In this document: positions 20,048 through 25,915 of the stretch, piece by piece
Numbering within the stretch: position 1 is the stretch's first letter
Layout of the letters: the number at the start of each line of letters is the position of its first letter
Virus record (IMG/VR): IMGVR_UViG_3300031886_000031
Span: 1 to 26,754 of that record
Direction: 5' to 3' (one strand)
DNA length: 26,754 nt
DNA from: a virus
Position numbers and translations under genes: made by a program
Notes under the pieces: model-generated
What the model saw: only the letters and a program-made list of their open reading frames with translations
What the model was told of the DNA's origin: nothing
Database searches by the model: none

Positions 20048-20590
20048 ATGGAGTACGACGAGACAATGAACGAGTCACCTTGTGACACATGTCATAACTA
20101 CTGGGTCTGCGTAGAAGGATCCAGAGCCTGTTCAGACTTTAAGTTATTCTACGATACGGGTAAGATCACCCATCATGACCGCTCACCTAATTGGTATATC
20201 GACATGCCACCACTAGCTATCACTGTGAGAGAGCTCTCAGAACGCTGTGGCTTCGGCAAAGAAACTAACAAACTGAAACACTGGCTGGGCTTGAAAGTCT
20301 ATCAACTGATAGAGGATCCGCTTGGCTTTTACTTTTTGAGGCACTTAGATGGTGGAATCGAGGATCTACACGAAGGAAAAAGCAGCAAAAGACTACGATA
20401 CGCTAAAGCTGCATGCCGCCAGGTGGTGTTGGAAGCGAAAGCACGAGAAAGTACCACCCGCCAATACGATCACTTGGGAGCAGTGGTTCGGCGAAAAATG
20501 GGGCGAAACATTGCAGAACTACGCAGCGACGAAGATAGCAGCGAGGAGAAACAAGTAAAATGGGTAAAACTATCAGAAACAATGTGGTAG
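20048..20590 (+). CDS. Cys-motif protein with an overlapping gene in its second half
   Basis: 180 residues. The first half looks authentic: SPCDTCHNYWVCVEGSRACSDFKLFY has a C-x2-C-x5-C-x6-C cluster of the small zinc-binding type seen in phage proteins, and PNWYIDMPP with a helical ITVRELSERCGFGK segment follows. From about residue 105 the frame overlaps a second, convincing gene (20349-20558) in another frame, and its own sequence becomes Arg/Ser/Glu-rich and less protein-like. The real C-terminus is therefore uncertain. A second ATG at 20066 is possible. First gene of the long replication operon. Confidence 0.6.
   Translation: MEYDETMNESPCDTCHNYWVCVEGSRACSDFKLFYDTGKITHHDRSPNWYIDMPPLAITVRELSERCGFGKETNKLKHWLGLKVYQLIEDPLGFYFLRHLDGGIEDLHEGKSSKRLRYAKAACRQVVLEAKARESTTRQYDHLGAVVRRKMGRNIAELRSDEDSSEEKQVKWVKLSETMW
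20349..20558 (+). CDS. Small Trp-rich protein nested in another frame
   Basis: 69 residues, MVESRIYTKEKAAKDYDTL to KIAARRNK. GAGG (20338-20341) lies seven bases before its ATG, and it ends one base before the next gene (20560), so it fits the operon chain. ARWCWKRKHEKV and ITWEQWFGEKWGETLQNY look like genuine protein sequence. It lies entirely inside the end of the frame 20048-20590. Either both are translated, or one is the remnant of a frameshift in the other. Function unknown. Confidence 0.7.
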   Translation: MVESRIYTKEKAAKDYDTLKLHAARWCWKRKHEKVPPANTITWEQWFGEKWGETLQNYAATKIAARRNK

Positions 20591-20793
20591 CAAAGCATTC
20601 TGAAAAGTATAATAAGCCGAAGACAATACGTGACAAGAAGAAGGACTTCTACAGGCCTGATGCTAAGAGAGAGTTTGAAGAGGCTATTGAGGATCTATCA
20701 TTCGATGAGGATAACCGTAAAGATGCGATCATCATACAGTACCAGGATGATCTAGCCAGGAGTCAAGAAGATGGATGGCCATACGAGGACTGA
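20560..20793 (+). CDS. Small charged conserved phage protein
   Basis: 77 residues, MGKTIRNNVVAKHSEKYNKP. The KPKTIRDKKKDFYRPDAKREF block is familiar from short conserved proteins in early regions of marine phages. An acidic C-terminal half follows (EEAIEDLSFDEDNRKDA ... ARSQEDGWPYED). It begins one base after the nested gene's stop. Lys/Asp alternation suggests a protein-binding role. Not named. Confidence 0.72.
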   Translation: MGKTIRNNVVAKHSEKYNKPKTIRDKKKDFYRPDAKREFEEAIEDLSFDEDNRKDAIIIQYQDDLARSQEDGWPYED

Positions 20794-20794
20794 A

Positions 20795-20974
20795 ATGGAC
20801 TGCACAACTGAAGCTGTCATGTTGTTTGAGGATGTAGTAGATGTATTCGAGCACCGTATGATCGAAGGATGTATAGCTAACGAATTTAAGTGTACGTACA
20901 ATGCTGAAAAGGGTGAGTTCGTAGCTGAGATCAATGGTAAATTTTATGTGTCAATGACTAGGGAGAAGCGATGA
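20795..20974 (+). CDS. Small protein before the hydroxymethylase gene
   Basis: 59 residues from MDCTTEAVMLFEDVVDVF. An ATG 24 bases upstream is possible, but GAGGA five bases before this ATG, and the stop of the previous gene one base before it, decide the start. CTYNAEKGEFVAEINGKFYVSMTREKR at the end is strand-rich. Its stop overlaps the next gene start (ATGA at 20971-20974). Unknown function; it could act with the pyrimidine hydroxymethylase it is coupled to. Confidence 0.72.
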   Translation: MDCTTEAVMLFEDVVDVFEHRMIEGCIANEFKCTYNAEKGEFVAEINGKFYVSMTREKR

Positions 20975-21807
20975 GGTTCAGGACATTACAAGATGCATAT
21001 GAGGGTATGCGGTACGAGTTGAGGATGAATGGCAGCGAGGTTGTAGCCAAGTCCTCCAAGGGAGACAGCAAGGCAATAGAACTACTCAACCAGAGTATTA
21101 CTATTGAAGACGTCTGTCAGCTTAACATATACAATCCAAAGAGAAAGTTCAATGTTCGCTACGCTATACTCGAATTTATGTGGTATCTATCGATGGATCC
21201 AAAGGTTAGAAATATTGGGAAAGCAGCCTCTATCTGGAAAGATATTGCTGATAGCGATGGTGTCGTACATAGTAATTATGGCGGTTGTCTTTATCGGGGC
21301 TGGGATCGAGTTGTTAATGAGTTGGTGAGGTTTCCAGAGTCAAGGCGAGCTGTGATAGCCTTGAATCAGCCTGATACAGACTATGGTATGAAGGATGTAC
21401 CATGTACTATGTTTGTTCAATTCTTTATCCGAGATGGTAAGCTGGACATGATCTGGAATATGAGGTCCAGTGACTTTGCATTCGGGTTCTGTAACGATGT
21501 AGCTGTGGGTATGCTGTTCATGCAGATGATGCGTAACGAACTGCTTAGCGCAGAAGATGAGTGGATACAACTGGGTTCATTCACATACAATGCGACATCG
21601 TTCCACTGCTACGATAATCACTGGTCTCTTATCTTCGATGACTACCACAATGAGGTATGGGATAAGTTTGAGTTGATCGAAGATTTTACGTGGCAGCATG
21701 TTATGCAGGATATGCTTTACTTACCAAGCAGAGATATGTCACTGGATGGGATGTGGGCTATGGTCGATGAGTTCAAACAAGAGCATTTCGTGGGAGGTAA
21801 ACTATGA
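20971..21807 (+). CDS. Thymidylate-synthase-fold deoxypyrimidine hydroxymethylase, probably dCMP-specific
   Basis: 278 residues. TS-fold landmarks in order: FNVRYAILEFMWYLS (E68), SIWKDIADSDGVVHSNYGG, FPESRRAVIAL, catalytic Cys in DVPCTMF (C145), QFFIRDGKLD, NMRSSDFAFGF (R165, D168, G172) and FHCYDNH (H212, Y214). The motif GFCND puts D176 exactly 31 residues after C145, where TS has its substrate-selecting Asn (E. coli C146 to N177) and T4 dCMP hydroxymethylase has Asp (GFRND). NMRS-x-D-x2-FGF and SNYG also match the T4 enzyme. This predicts 5-hydroxymethylation of dCMP rather than dTMP synthesis. Coupled both sides by ATGA overlaps. Specificity is inferred. Confidence 0.85.
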   Translation: MRFRTLQDAYEGMRYELRMNGSEVVAKSSKGDSKAIELLNQSITIEDVCQLNIYNPKRKFNVRYAILEFMWYLSMDPKVRNIGKAASIWKDIADSDGVVHSNYGGCLYRGWDRVVNELVRFPESRRAVIALNQPDTDYGMKDVPCTMFVQFFIRDGKLDMIWNMRSSDFAFGFCNDVAVGMLFMQMMRNELLSAEDEWIQLGSFTYNATSFHCYDNHWSLIFDDYHNEVWDKFELIEDFTWQHVMQDMLYLPSRDMSLDGMWAMVDEFKQEHFVGGKL

Positions 21808-22214
21808 GTAGAAGTATACTGGAAGAAGCACAGGACATCGTATATAAAAATGCGGGTGGGCATGACTATGGTTCATTCGACCAGAACATGCAAGATGCTT
21901 GTAACTTTGCTATGGTGATGACAGGTAACGCTGTGACTATCGATATGGCCTATGCTATACTGATCGGTCTTAAGTTTGCAAGAGAGAAGCAGGTACATCG
22001 GATTGATAACATGGTAGATGTTTGTGGTTACATGGCTGGATGGTCTGATTACAAAGAGAAACAAGCATGGGCTGACGCCAAGAACAACGATCCAGAATTG
22101 CATGCAACAGAACAACAGAAACGGGAGGTAGCAGAGGATGGCGATACATATAGAGATAACGACGGACGAGAAGAGCGAAGCACAGGCAGCGTTCCAGTTA
22201 GTGAGCTTCCTTAA
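21804..22214 (+). CDS. DUF6378-type phage protein
   Basis: 136 residues. The pattern SILEEAQDIVYKNAGGHDYGSF ... QNMQDACNFAMVMTGNAVTIDMAYAILIGLKFAREK ... HRIDNMVDVCGYMAGW is that of DUF6378, all-helical phage proteins related in look to MazG-like NTP pyrophosphohydrolases. A role in nucleotide control fits its place between hydroxymethylase and dUTPase but is inferred. After about residue 108 the sequence is hydrophilic and overlaps the next gene by 77 bases. ATGA overlap with the upstream gene. Confidence 0.75.
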   Translation: MSRSILEEAQDIVYKNAGGHDYGSFDQNMQDACNFAMVMTGNAVTIDMAYAILIGLKFAREKQVHRIDNMVDVCGYMAGWSDYKEKQAWADAKNNDPELHATEQQKREVAEDGDTYRDNDGREERSTGSVPVSELP

Positions 22215-22326
22215 CCAGTTGGATGTAACAGGTAAAATAGAGGCTTCATGGACTGATCGTAAGCCTATGTCAATCACAGTCGACTGGTCTGGTCGAGTTG
22301 AAACTATCAAGGATCATGTAGAATGA
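22138..22326 (+). CDS. Small protein overlapping the DUF6378 gene
   Basis: 62 residues, MAIHIEITTDEKSEAQAAF to VETIKDHVE. The strand-helix-strand-strand plan (HIEITTD, AAFQLVSFLNQLDV, KIEASWTD, PMSITVDWSG) looks like a small alpha/beta domain. A GGGAGG site sits about ten bases before the ATG. It overlaps the end of the upstream frame by 77 bases and the dUTPase start by four (ATGA), consistent with a real coupled gene. Function unknown. Confidence 0.68.
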   Translation: MAIHIEITTDEKSEAQAAFQLVSFLNQLDVTGKIEASWTDRKPMSITVDWSGRVETIKDHVE

Positions 22327-22823
22327 GCTTACCACAAGTACTAAGGTTCTGTAAAATACGGGATGTAATGTCTCCATCAAGAGCACATCAATATGATGCG
22401 GGTATTGACTTCTACGTGCCAGCTGACTATAAATCAGAGGGTATACAGCCAGGTCACTCACAGAAAATAGCTAGCGGTATCAAGGCTGATGTTACAGTGG
22501 GTATGGCATTAGTAGCTTTCAATAAATCGGGTGTGGCTACAAAGCACGGGCTTCAGGTTGGTGCTTGCGTTGTAGATTCAGGTTACGAGGGTGAGATACA
22601 TCTGCATGTAATGAATGTCAGTCATCGTAATGTATTCATACTGCCTAATACTAAGCTGGTTCAGTTCCTGTATCTTCCCATTGCTCTGCCTCAGGTTATA
22701 GAGGTTGAGCAGCATCGTCTATTTGACATCCAATCACAGCGAGGTGATGGCGGTTTTGGAAGTACAGATGACTTCGGTGGTTGGGACTTCGGTAAGGAAT
22801 TAACTGTCGGGCAAGAGTTATGA
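22323..22823 (+). CDS. dut: Trimeric dUTPase
   Basis: 166 residues; hydrolyses dUTP to dUMP and pyrophosphate, keeping uracil out of phage DNA. All five motifs are visible: I YDAGIDFYV (24-32), II FNKSGVAT (66-73), III GACVVDSGYEGEI (80-92, with the water-activating D85), IV KLVQFLYLP (111-119), and V QRGDGGFGSTD (139-149). Length is normal for the trimeric family, with a 17-residue extension after motif V. Overlaps neighbours by four bases on both sides. Its product dUMP, or dCMP from related steps, would be a pool for the hydroxymethylase three genes upstream. Confidence 0.95.
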   Translation: MSLPQVLRFCKIRDVMSPSRAHQYDAGIDFYVPADYKSEGIQPGHSQKIASGIKADVTVGMALVAFNKSGVATKHGLQVGACVVDSGYEGEIHLHVMNVSHRNVFILPNTKLVQFLYLPIALPQVIEVEQHRLFDIQSQRGDGGFGSTDDFGGWDFGKELTVGQEL

Positions 22824-23317
22824 AAGAGTATCAAATACAAGATATGACAGAAATAGCGGAAGCTATAAAAAGCGGGGACCCAGCAGAGAATGATATAGGT
22901 ACAGTTAAAGATGGGTTCTTTTGGTTCTCTGACGAGATAGCGTGGGCAGCTCAGTGGCAAAAAGACAAGGAACAAGATTCTCCAGATGGGTACTTTGCTA
23001 TGCTGTTAGATCCAGATATCTTTGAAGACGAGGAAGACGAAGAAGAGATAATGGCGGGTATAGAGTATTGGTGGCATCGTAGTCAGATCTACTCAGCTGC
23101 GTATCTGATCAACAACAAGCCACTAGTAGCTAGTCGATATACTGAAGATATAGCTAATGATAGCTTAAGAGATCTGTTGAGAATGCAGAACGAAGTTAAG
23201 GAGGTTTTTGCTAAGAAAGGCGTAAAGGTAGGTGTTGATGCCAAACCTAAGGATATCTGGATGGTTATAAGAACCACAGCTCAAAACATACATGACAACG
23301 TACGAGGGATACATTGA
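22820..23317 (+). CDS. Unknown acidic early protein
   Basis: 165 residues, MKEYQIQDMTEIAEAIKSGD to DNVRGIH. A very acidic loop (LDPDIFEDEEDEEEIMAG) separates an N-terminal part with FFWFSDEIAWAAQWQKD from a helical C-terminal part (SLRDLLRMQNEVKEVFAKKG). No catalytic motif is recognised. Start overlaps dUTPase (ATGA); the stop overlaps the following gene's TTG (TTGA). Placement directly before the initiator and helicase genes hints at a replication accessory function. Confidence 0.75.
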   Translation: MKEYQIQDMTEIAEAIKSGDPAENDIGTVKDGFFWFSDEIAWAAQWQKDKEQDSPDGYFAMLLDPDIFEDEEDEEEIMAGIEYWWHRSQIYSAAYLINNKPLVASRYTEDIANDSLRDLLRMQNEVKEVFAKKGVKVGVDAKPKDIWMVIRTTAQNIHDNVRGIH

Positions 23318-23952
23318 AACAATCCGAAAACTTTTGTATCTTACCCAATAGCTTACTCCCGGCTATGAGTGAGCTCAGCAAGGGAGAGATCAGGGCTCTG
23401 ATAGGTGTGCTATCCTTCAGAGACCCTAACAGTACTAACCTAGCGTTCCCGAGTATCAACACCATAGCTAAGCGGTGTGGTATGACTCCAAGTTATTGCA
23501 GTAAGCAGTTGAATCGTATAGCAGAACGAGGCGGGATACTCAAGATCAACCGGCGGTTTAACAACTCTAATACTTACGACTTTGTATGGACAGGGTGTAC
23601 GCCCCCCGTAGAGGGTGTACTTGAGCCCCCCGTACACGTACCGCTACCTAATAGACCATCTAATAGACCACTATCTGTAGGAGAGTTTTTAAAGCAATAT
23701 CCTAAACCATCTCCACCATCTGGTTGGCAGAGCTATATATGGGCTAATGCAACTAGAGAATGGAAGGACAAAGGACTGGAAGAGATTAAGGATCAAATAT
23801 TTCTGGACATACGTGACCGCTTACAAAGAGAATGGCGCGACGTGGAGTATTGGCCTAACCCAGCTACTTACCTCAAGCAGCAGTGGTGGACACAACCTAT
23901 GGAGGGTCGCACGACAACGGATCGCGAGACATCTGATACGAGGTATTTCTAA
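23314..23952 (+). CDS. Winged-helix replication initiator/helicase loader candidate
   Basis: 212 residues. TTG start overlapping the previous stop (TTGA at 23314-23317). The N-terminal domain is a helix-turn-helix of the replication-initiator type: LSKGEIRALIGVLSF, LAFPSINTIAKRCGMTPSYCSKQLNRIAERGG, then a wing KINRRFNNSNTYDFVW. A Pro-rich linker (EPPVHVPLPNRPSNRP) leads to a C-terminal helical, Trp-rich domain (GWQSYIWANATREWKDKG ... VEYWPNPATYLKQQWW). That plan, a DNA-binding domain, linker and partner-binding domain immediately before a helicase gene, is that of phage replisome organisers. Role inferred from domain order and context. Confidence 0.75.
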   Translation: MKQSENFCILPNSLLPAMSELSKGEIRALIGVLSFRDPNSTNLAFPSINTIAKRCGMTPSYCSKQLNRIAERGGILKINRRFNNSNTYDFVWTGCTPPVEGVLEPPVHVPLPNRPSNRPLSVGEFLKQYPKPSPPSGWQSYIWANATREWKDKGLEEIKDQIFLDIRDRLQREWRDVEYWPNPATYLKQQWWTQPMEGRTTTDRETSDTRYF

Positions 23953-24932
23953 TGGATGAAGTAGCATGGATGTACGAGCAAGATCCTGCGCGTATGAAAC
24001 CAATAGAGGAAAGTCATGGAGAGTTTGTCTCACCCATATCGGAAGAGTTACTTAAAGAGATCTGGGAATATATACAAGACGGAAATAACATGGTCGGGGA
24101 TACTCTTCCCTGGGAGTCGGACTTTAGATTCAAACCGAAGACTCTTAATGTATGGGCTGGTATCAACGCGCATGGGAAATCAGTTGCGCTTCAGCAATGT
24201 GCTCTGCACTGGGCAGTACAAGGTAAGAAAACTGCCATCTGGTCACAGGAGATGCCGTGCGAAACGGTCTACGCTAATCTCATTAGGCAAGCGACGGCCG
24301 TTCCTAAGCCGACGGAAATGTTTCATGCCTTAGTAGCCCAGTGGCTTAACGACTGGGTTATGGTATGGCACCAGCCGAGCATGCGGTTTGAGGACGTCTT
24401 CACGTTCCTCGACGAGGCAAAGAAACAAGATATAAGTCATGTAATTATAGACAATCTCACATCAATTGGATTAACTTCCGACAATCTGTGGATGCATCAG
24501 AGGGAGCTGATCGTCCACCTTAAAAAGGCCTGTATGGAACTGGGTTTGGTGATACATGTTGTGCACCATATCCGTAAGCTAGACTCTGAGAAGAGTCAGC
24601 CAGACAAGTTCGACGTTGTAGGTTCTGGAGACATAACCAACTTAGCTGATAACGTTTTTATAGTTAACCGCAACATTGAGAAACAGGAGAAGGTTAATGA
24701 AGGATGGGGTGCTCAGACTATAAGCTCGTCTGATACGCGCACTTGGGCAGAGCTATCAGATGGACTTATATCAGCTGTAAAGGTACGGTATGGTCAGCCA
24801 TGTCGTATCAAGTTGTGGTGGAACCAAATAGGACCGGACACGGGAGCGTTCACAGATAGTGCGTCAGCACCGTCGATAGTATACTTCCGGGCACCGGATG
24901 ACATGGAGTATGATCAAGATGTACCATTTTAA
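23952..24932 (+). CDS. DnaB/Twinkle-type replicative helicase, C-terminal ATPase domain only
   Basis: 326 residues. RecA-fold motor: Walker A GINAHGKS (70-77), catalytic Glu E100 in WSQEM, Walker B VIIDNL (164-169, D167), the H3/H4 region IHVVHHIRK and GSGDITNLADNVFIVNR (sensor loop and arginine region). There is no N-terminal primase or collar domain; the first 60 residues are a short linker, so primase should be encoded elsewhere. It unwinds DNA at the fork as a ring. The ATG overlaps the initiator stop (TAATG), tying loader and helicase. Confidence 0.87.
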   Translation: MDEVAWMYEQDPARMKPIEESHGEFVSPISEELLKEIWEYIQDGNNMVGDTLPWESDFRFKPKTLNVWAGINAHGKSVALQQCALHWAVQGKKTAIWSQEMPCETVYANLIRQATAVPKPTEMFHALVAQWLNDWVMVWHQPSMRFEDVFTFLDEAKKQDISHVIIDNLTSIGLTSDNLWMHQRELIVHLKKACMELGLVIHVVHHIRKLDSEKSQPDKFDVVGSGDITNLADNVFIVNRNIEKQEKVNEGWGAQTISSSDTRTWAELSDGLISAVKVRYGQPCRIKLWWNQIGPDTGAFTDSASAPSIVYFRAPDDMEYDQDVPF

Positions 24933-24943
24933 GGGAGAACAGA

Positions 24944-25534
24944 ATGGAAGTGTATATGTATATTTGGACTGCGTTATGTATTGTAGCTGTTATAGTAGCT
25001 TTACAGCAAAGAAGGAATATTGAATTATTCCAAAAGGAATATTGGATATTCTTAACGCAACCATGGAAGGTTATCTTATTTATAATGGCAACCACATGCT
25101 GGACTATCGCGGCTCCATACTCCTCTGACCCTACTTGGGATTATACAGATGCTGTATTTATATCATTGTTTACATATGCTACAGCACCATGGTGTATTGG
25201 AGCGGTATACAAGCATTATAAATCGTTTAGCACGATGTACTTAGCATTATGTATCACTATGTTTTCTGTATGTTGGTCTTATGAATTGTACGTACTGATT
25301 AGATATGGATATTATCCAGAAACATGGCTGATAAACATACCATTATCTATACCTATATACGTACTAGCAGGTATGACTTGGAATCTATGTTGGGATCATG
25401 AAGTAACATTTGCTTACAAAAGGGAGAAATGGTTTGATAATAAAAATGATTTCGTAAAAATATTTCCTGCATTATCAGCTTTTAGTTTAATAGTGACATC
25501 AGTAATAATCGCTTTTGTAGCGCAAGGGGTATAA
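24944..25534 (+). CDS. Six-helix integral membrane protein, unknown
   Basis: 196 residues; a clear AAGGGAG site lies six bases before the ATG. Hydrophobic segments, about: 6-20 (YIWTALCIVAVIVAL), 43-59, 69-88, 95-117, 128-150, 169-193, giving six predicted membrane helices. Loops are short and include WDHEVTFAYKREKWFDN between helices 5 and 6. No signal of a transporter or holin family is recognised. At 196 residues with six helices it is not a canonical holin. An inner-membrane protein inside a replication operon is unusual; superinfection exclusion, membrane anchoring of replication, or an acquired host gene are options. Confidence 0.75.
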   Translation: MEVYMYIWTALCIVAVIVALQQRRNIELFQKEYWIFLTQPWKVILFIMATTCWTIAAPYSSDPTWDYTDAVFISLFTYATAPWCIGAVYKHYKSFSTMYLALCITMFSVCWSYELYVLIRYGYYPETWLINIPLSIPIYVLAGMTWNLCWDHEVTFAYKREKWFDNKNDFVKIFPALSAFSLIVTSVIIAFVAQGV

Positions 25535-25915
25535 ATGAGAACGAATAATTGGAAGAATGTAGAACGAGAGGTAGCAAAGCTATTCGGTGGAAAACGAACA
25601 GGTAATAACGGTGATAGCCGCAGGGATGTGGAGCATCCGATCTTCTCTATTGAGGTGAAGCATCGGAAGACCTTCCCAGACTGGTTACACTCAGCCTATG
25701 GGCAAGCTGATCGTGAGAAAGAGCACAGGATACCCATTGTAGTACTCCACGAGAGACACACAAAGTTCGAAGACTCCTATGTCGTTATTAAAGCAGAACA
25801 TTTTTGTAGACATTATAAGGATATTCCTATTCAGATTTCGACCAAAGTGGCTGATTCTAGTATAATAGAACCTTCAAATAAAGGAGAAATGAATGGCCCG
25901 CAAGTTTACAAATGA
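25535..25915 (+). CDS. PD-(D/E)XK nuclease, Holliday-junction-resolvase-like
   Basis: 126 residues. NWKNVEREVAKLFGGKRTGNNGDSRRDVEHPIFSIEVKHRK shows the resolvase-like PD-(D/E)XK order: E10 on the first helix, D31, then E40-x-K42 (IEVK) on the central strand. A short basic loop with GNNGDSRRD precedes D31, as in Hjc-like and restriction-like nucleases. The C-terminal part (DIPIQISTKVADSSI) is short. Possible tasks are junction resolution, DNA degradation or packaging clean-up. It starts immediately after the membrane protein stop with AAGGGG five bases upstream, and the next gene starts inside it. Confidence 0.75.
   Translation: MRTNNWKNVEREVAKLFGGKRTGNNGDSRRDVEHPIFSIEVKHRKTFPDWLHSAYGQADREKEHRIPIVVLHERHTKFEDSYVVIKAEHFCRHYKDIPIQISTKVADSSIIEPSNKGEMNGPQVYK

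Noticed and set aside
20971-21807. Plain thymidylate synthase (thyA)
   Set aside because: Overall fold matches, but the Asn that selects dUMP is Asp and the surrounding motif is that of dCMP hydroxymethylase, so the name thyA would be misleading.
21873-22310. Minus-strand frame (145 codons)
   Set aside because: Antisense of the DUF6378 and next gene, which have coupled starts and protein-like sequence.
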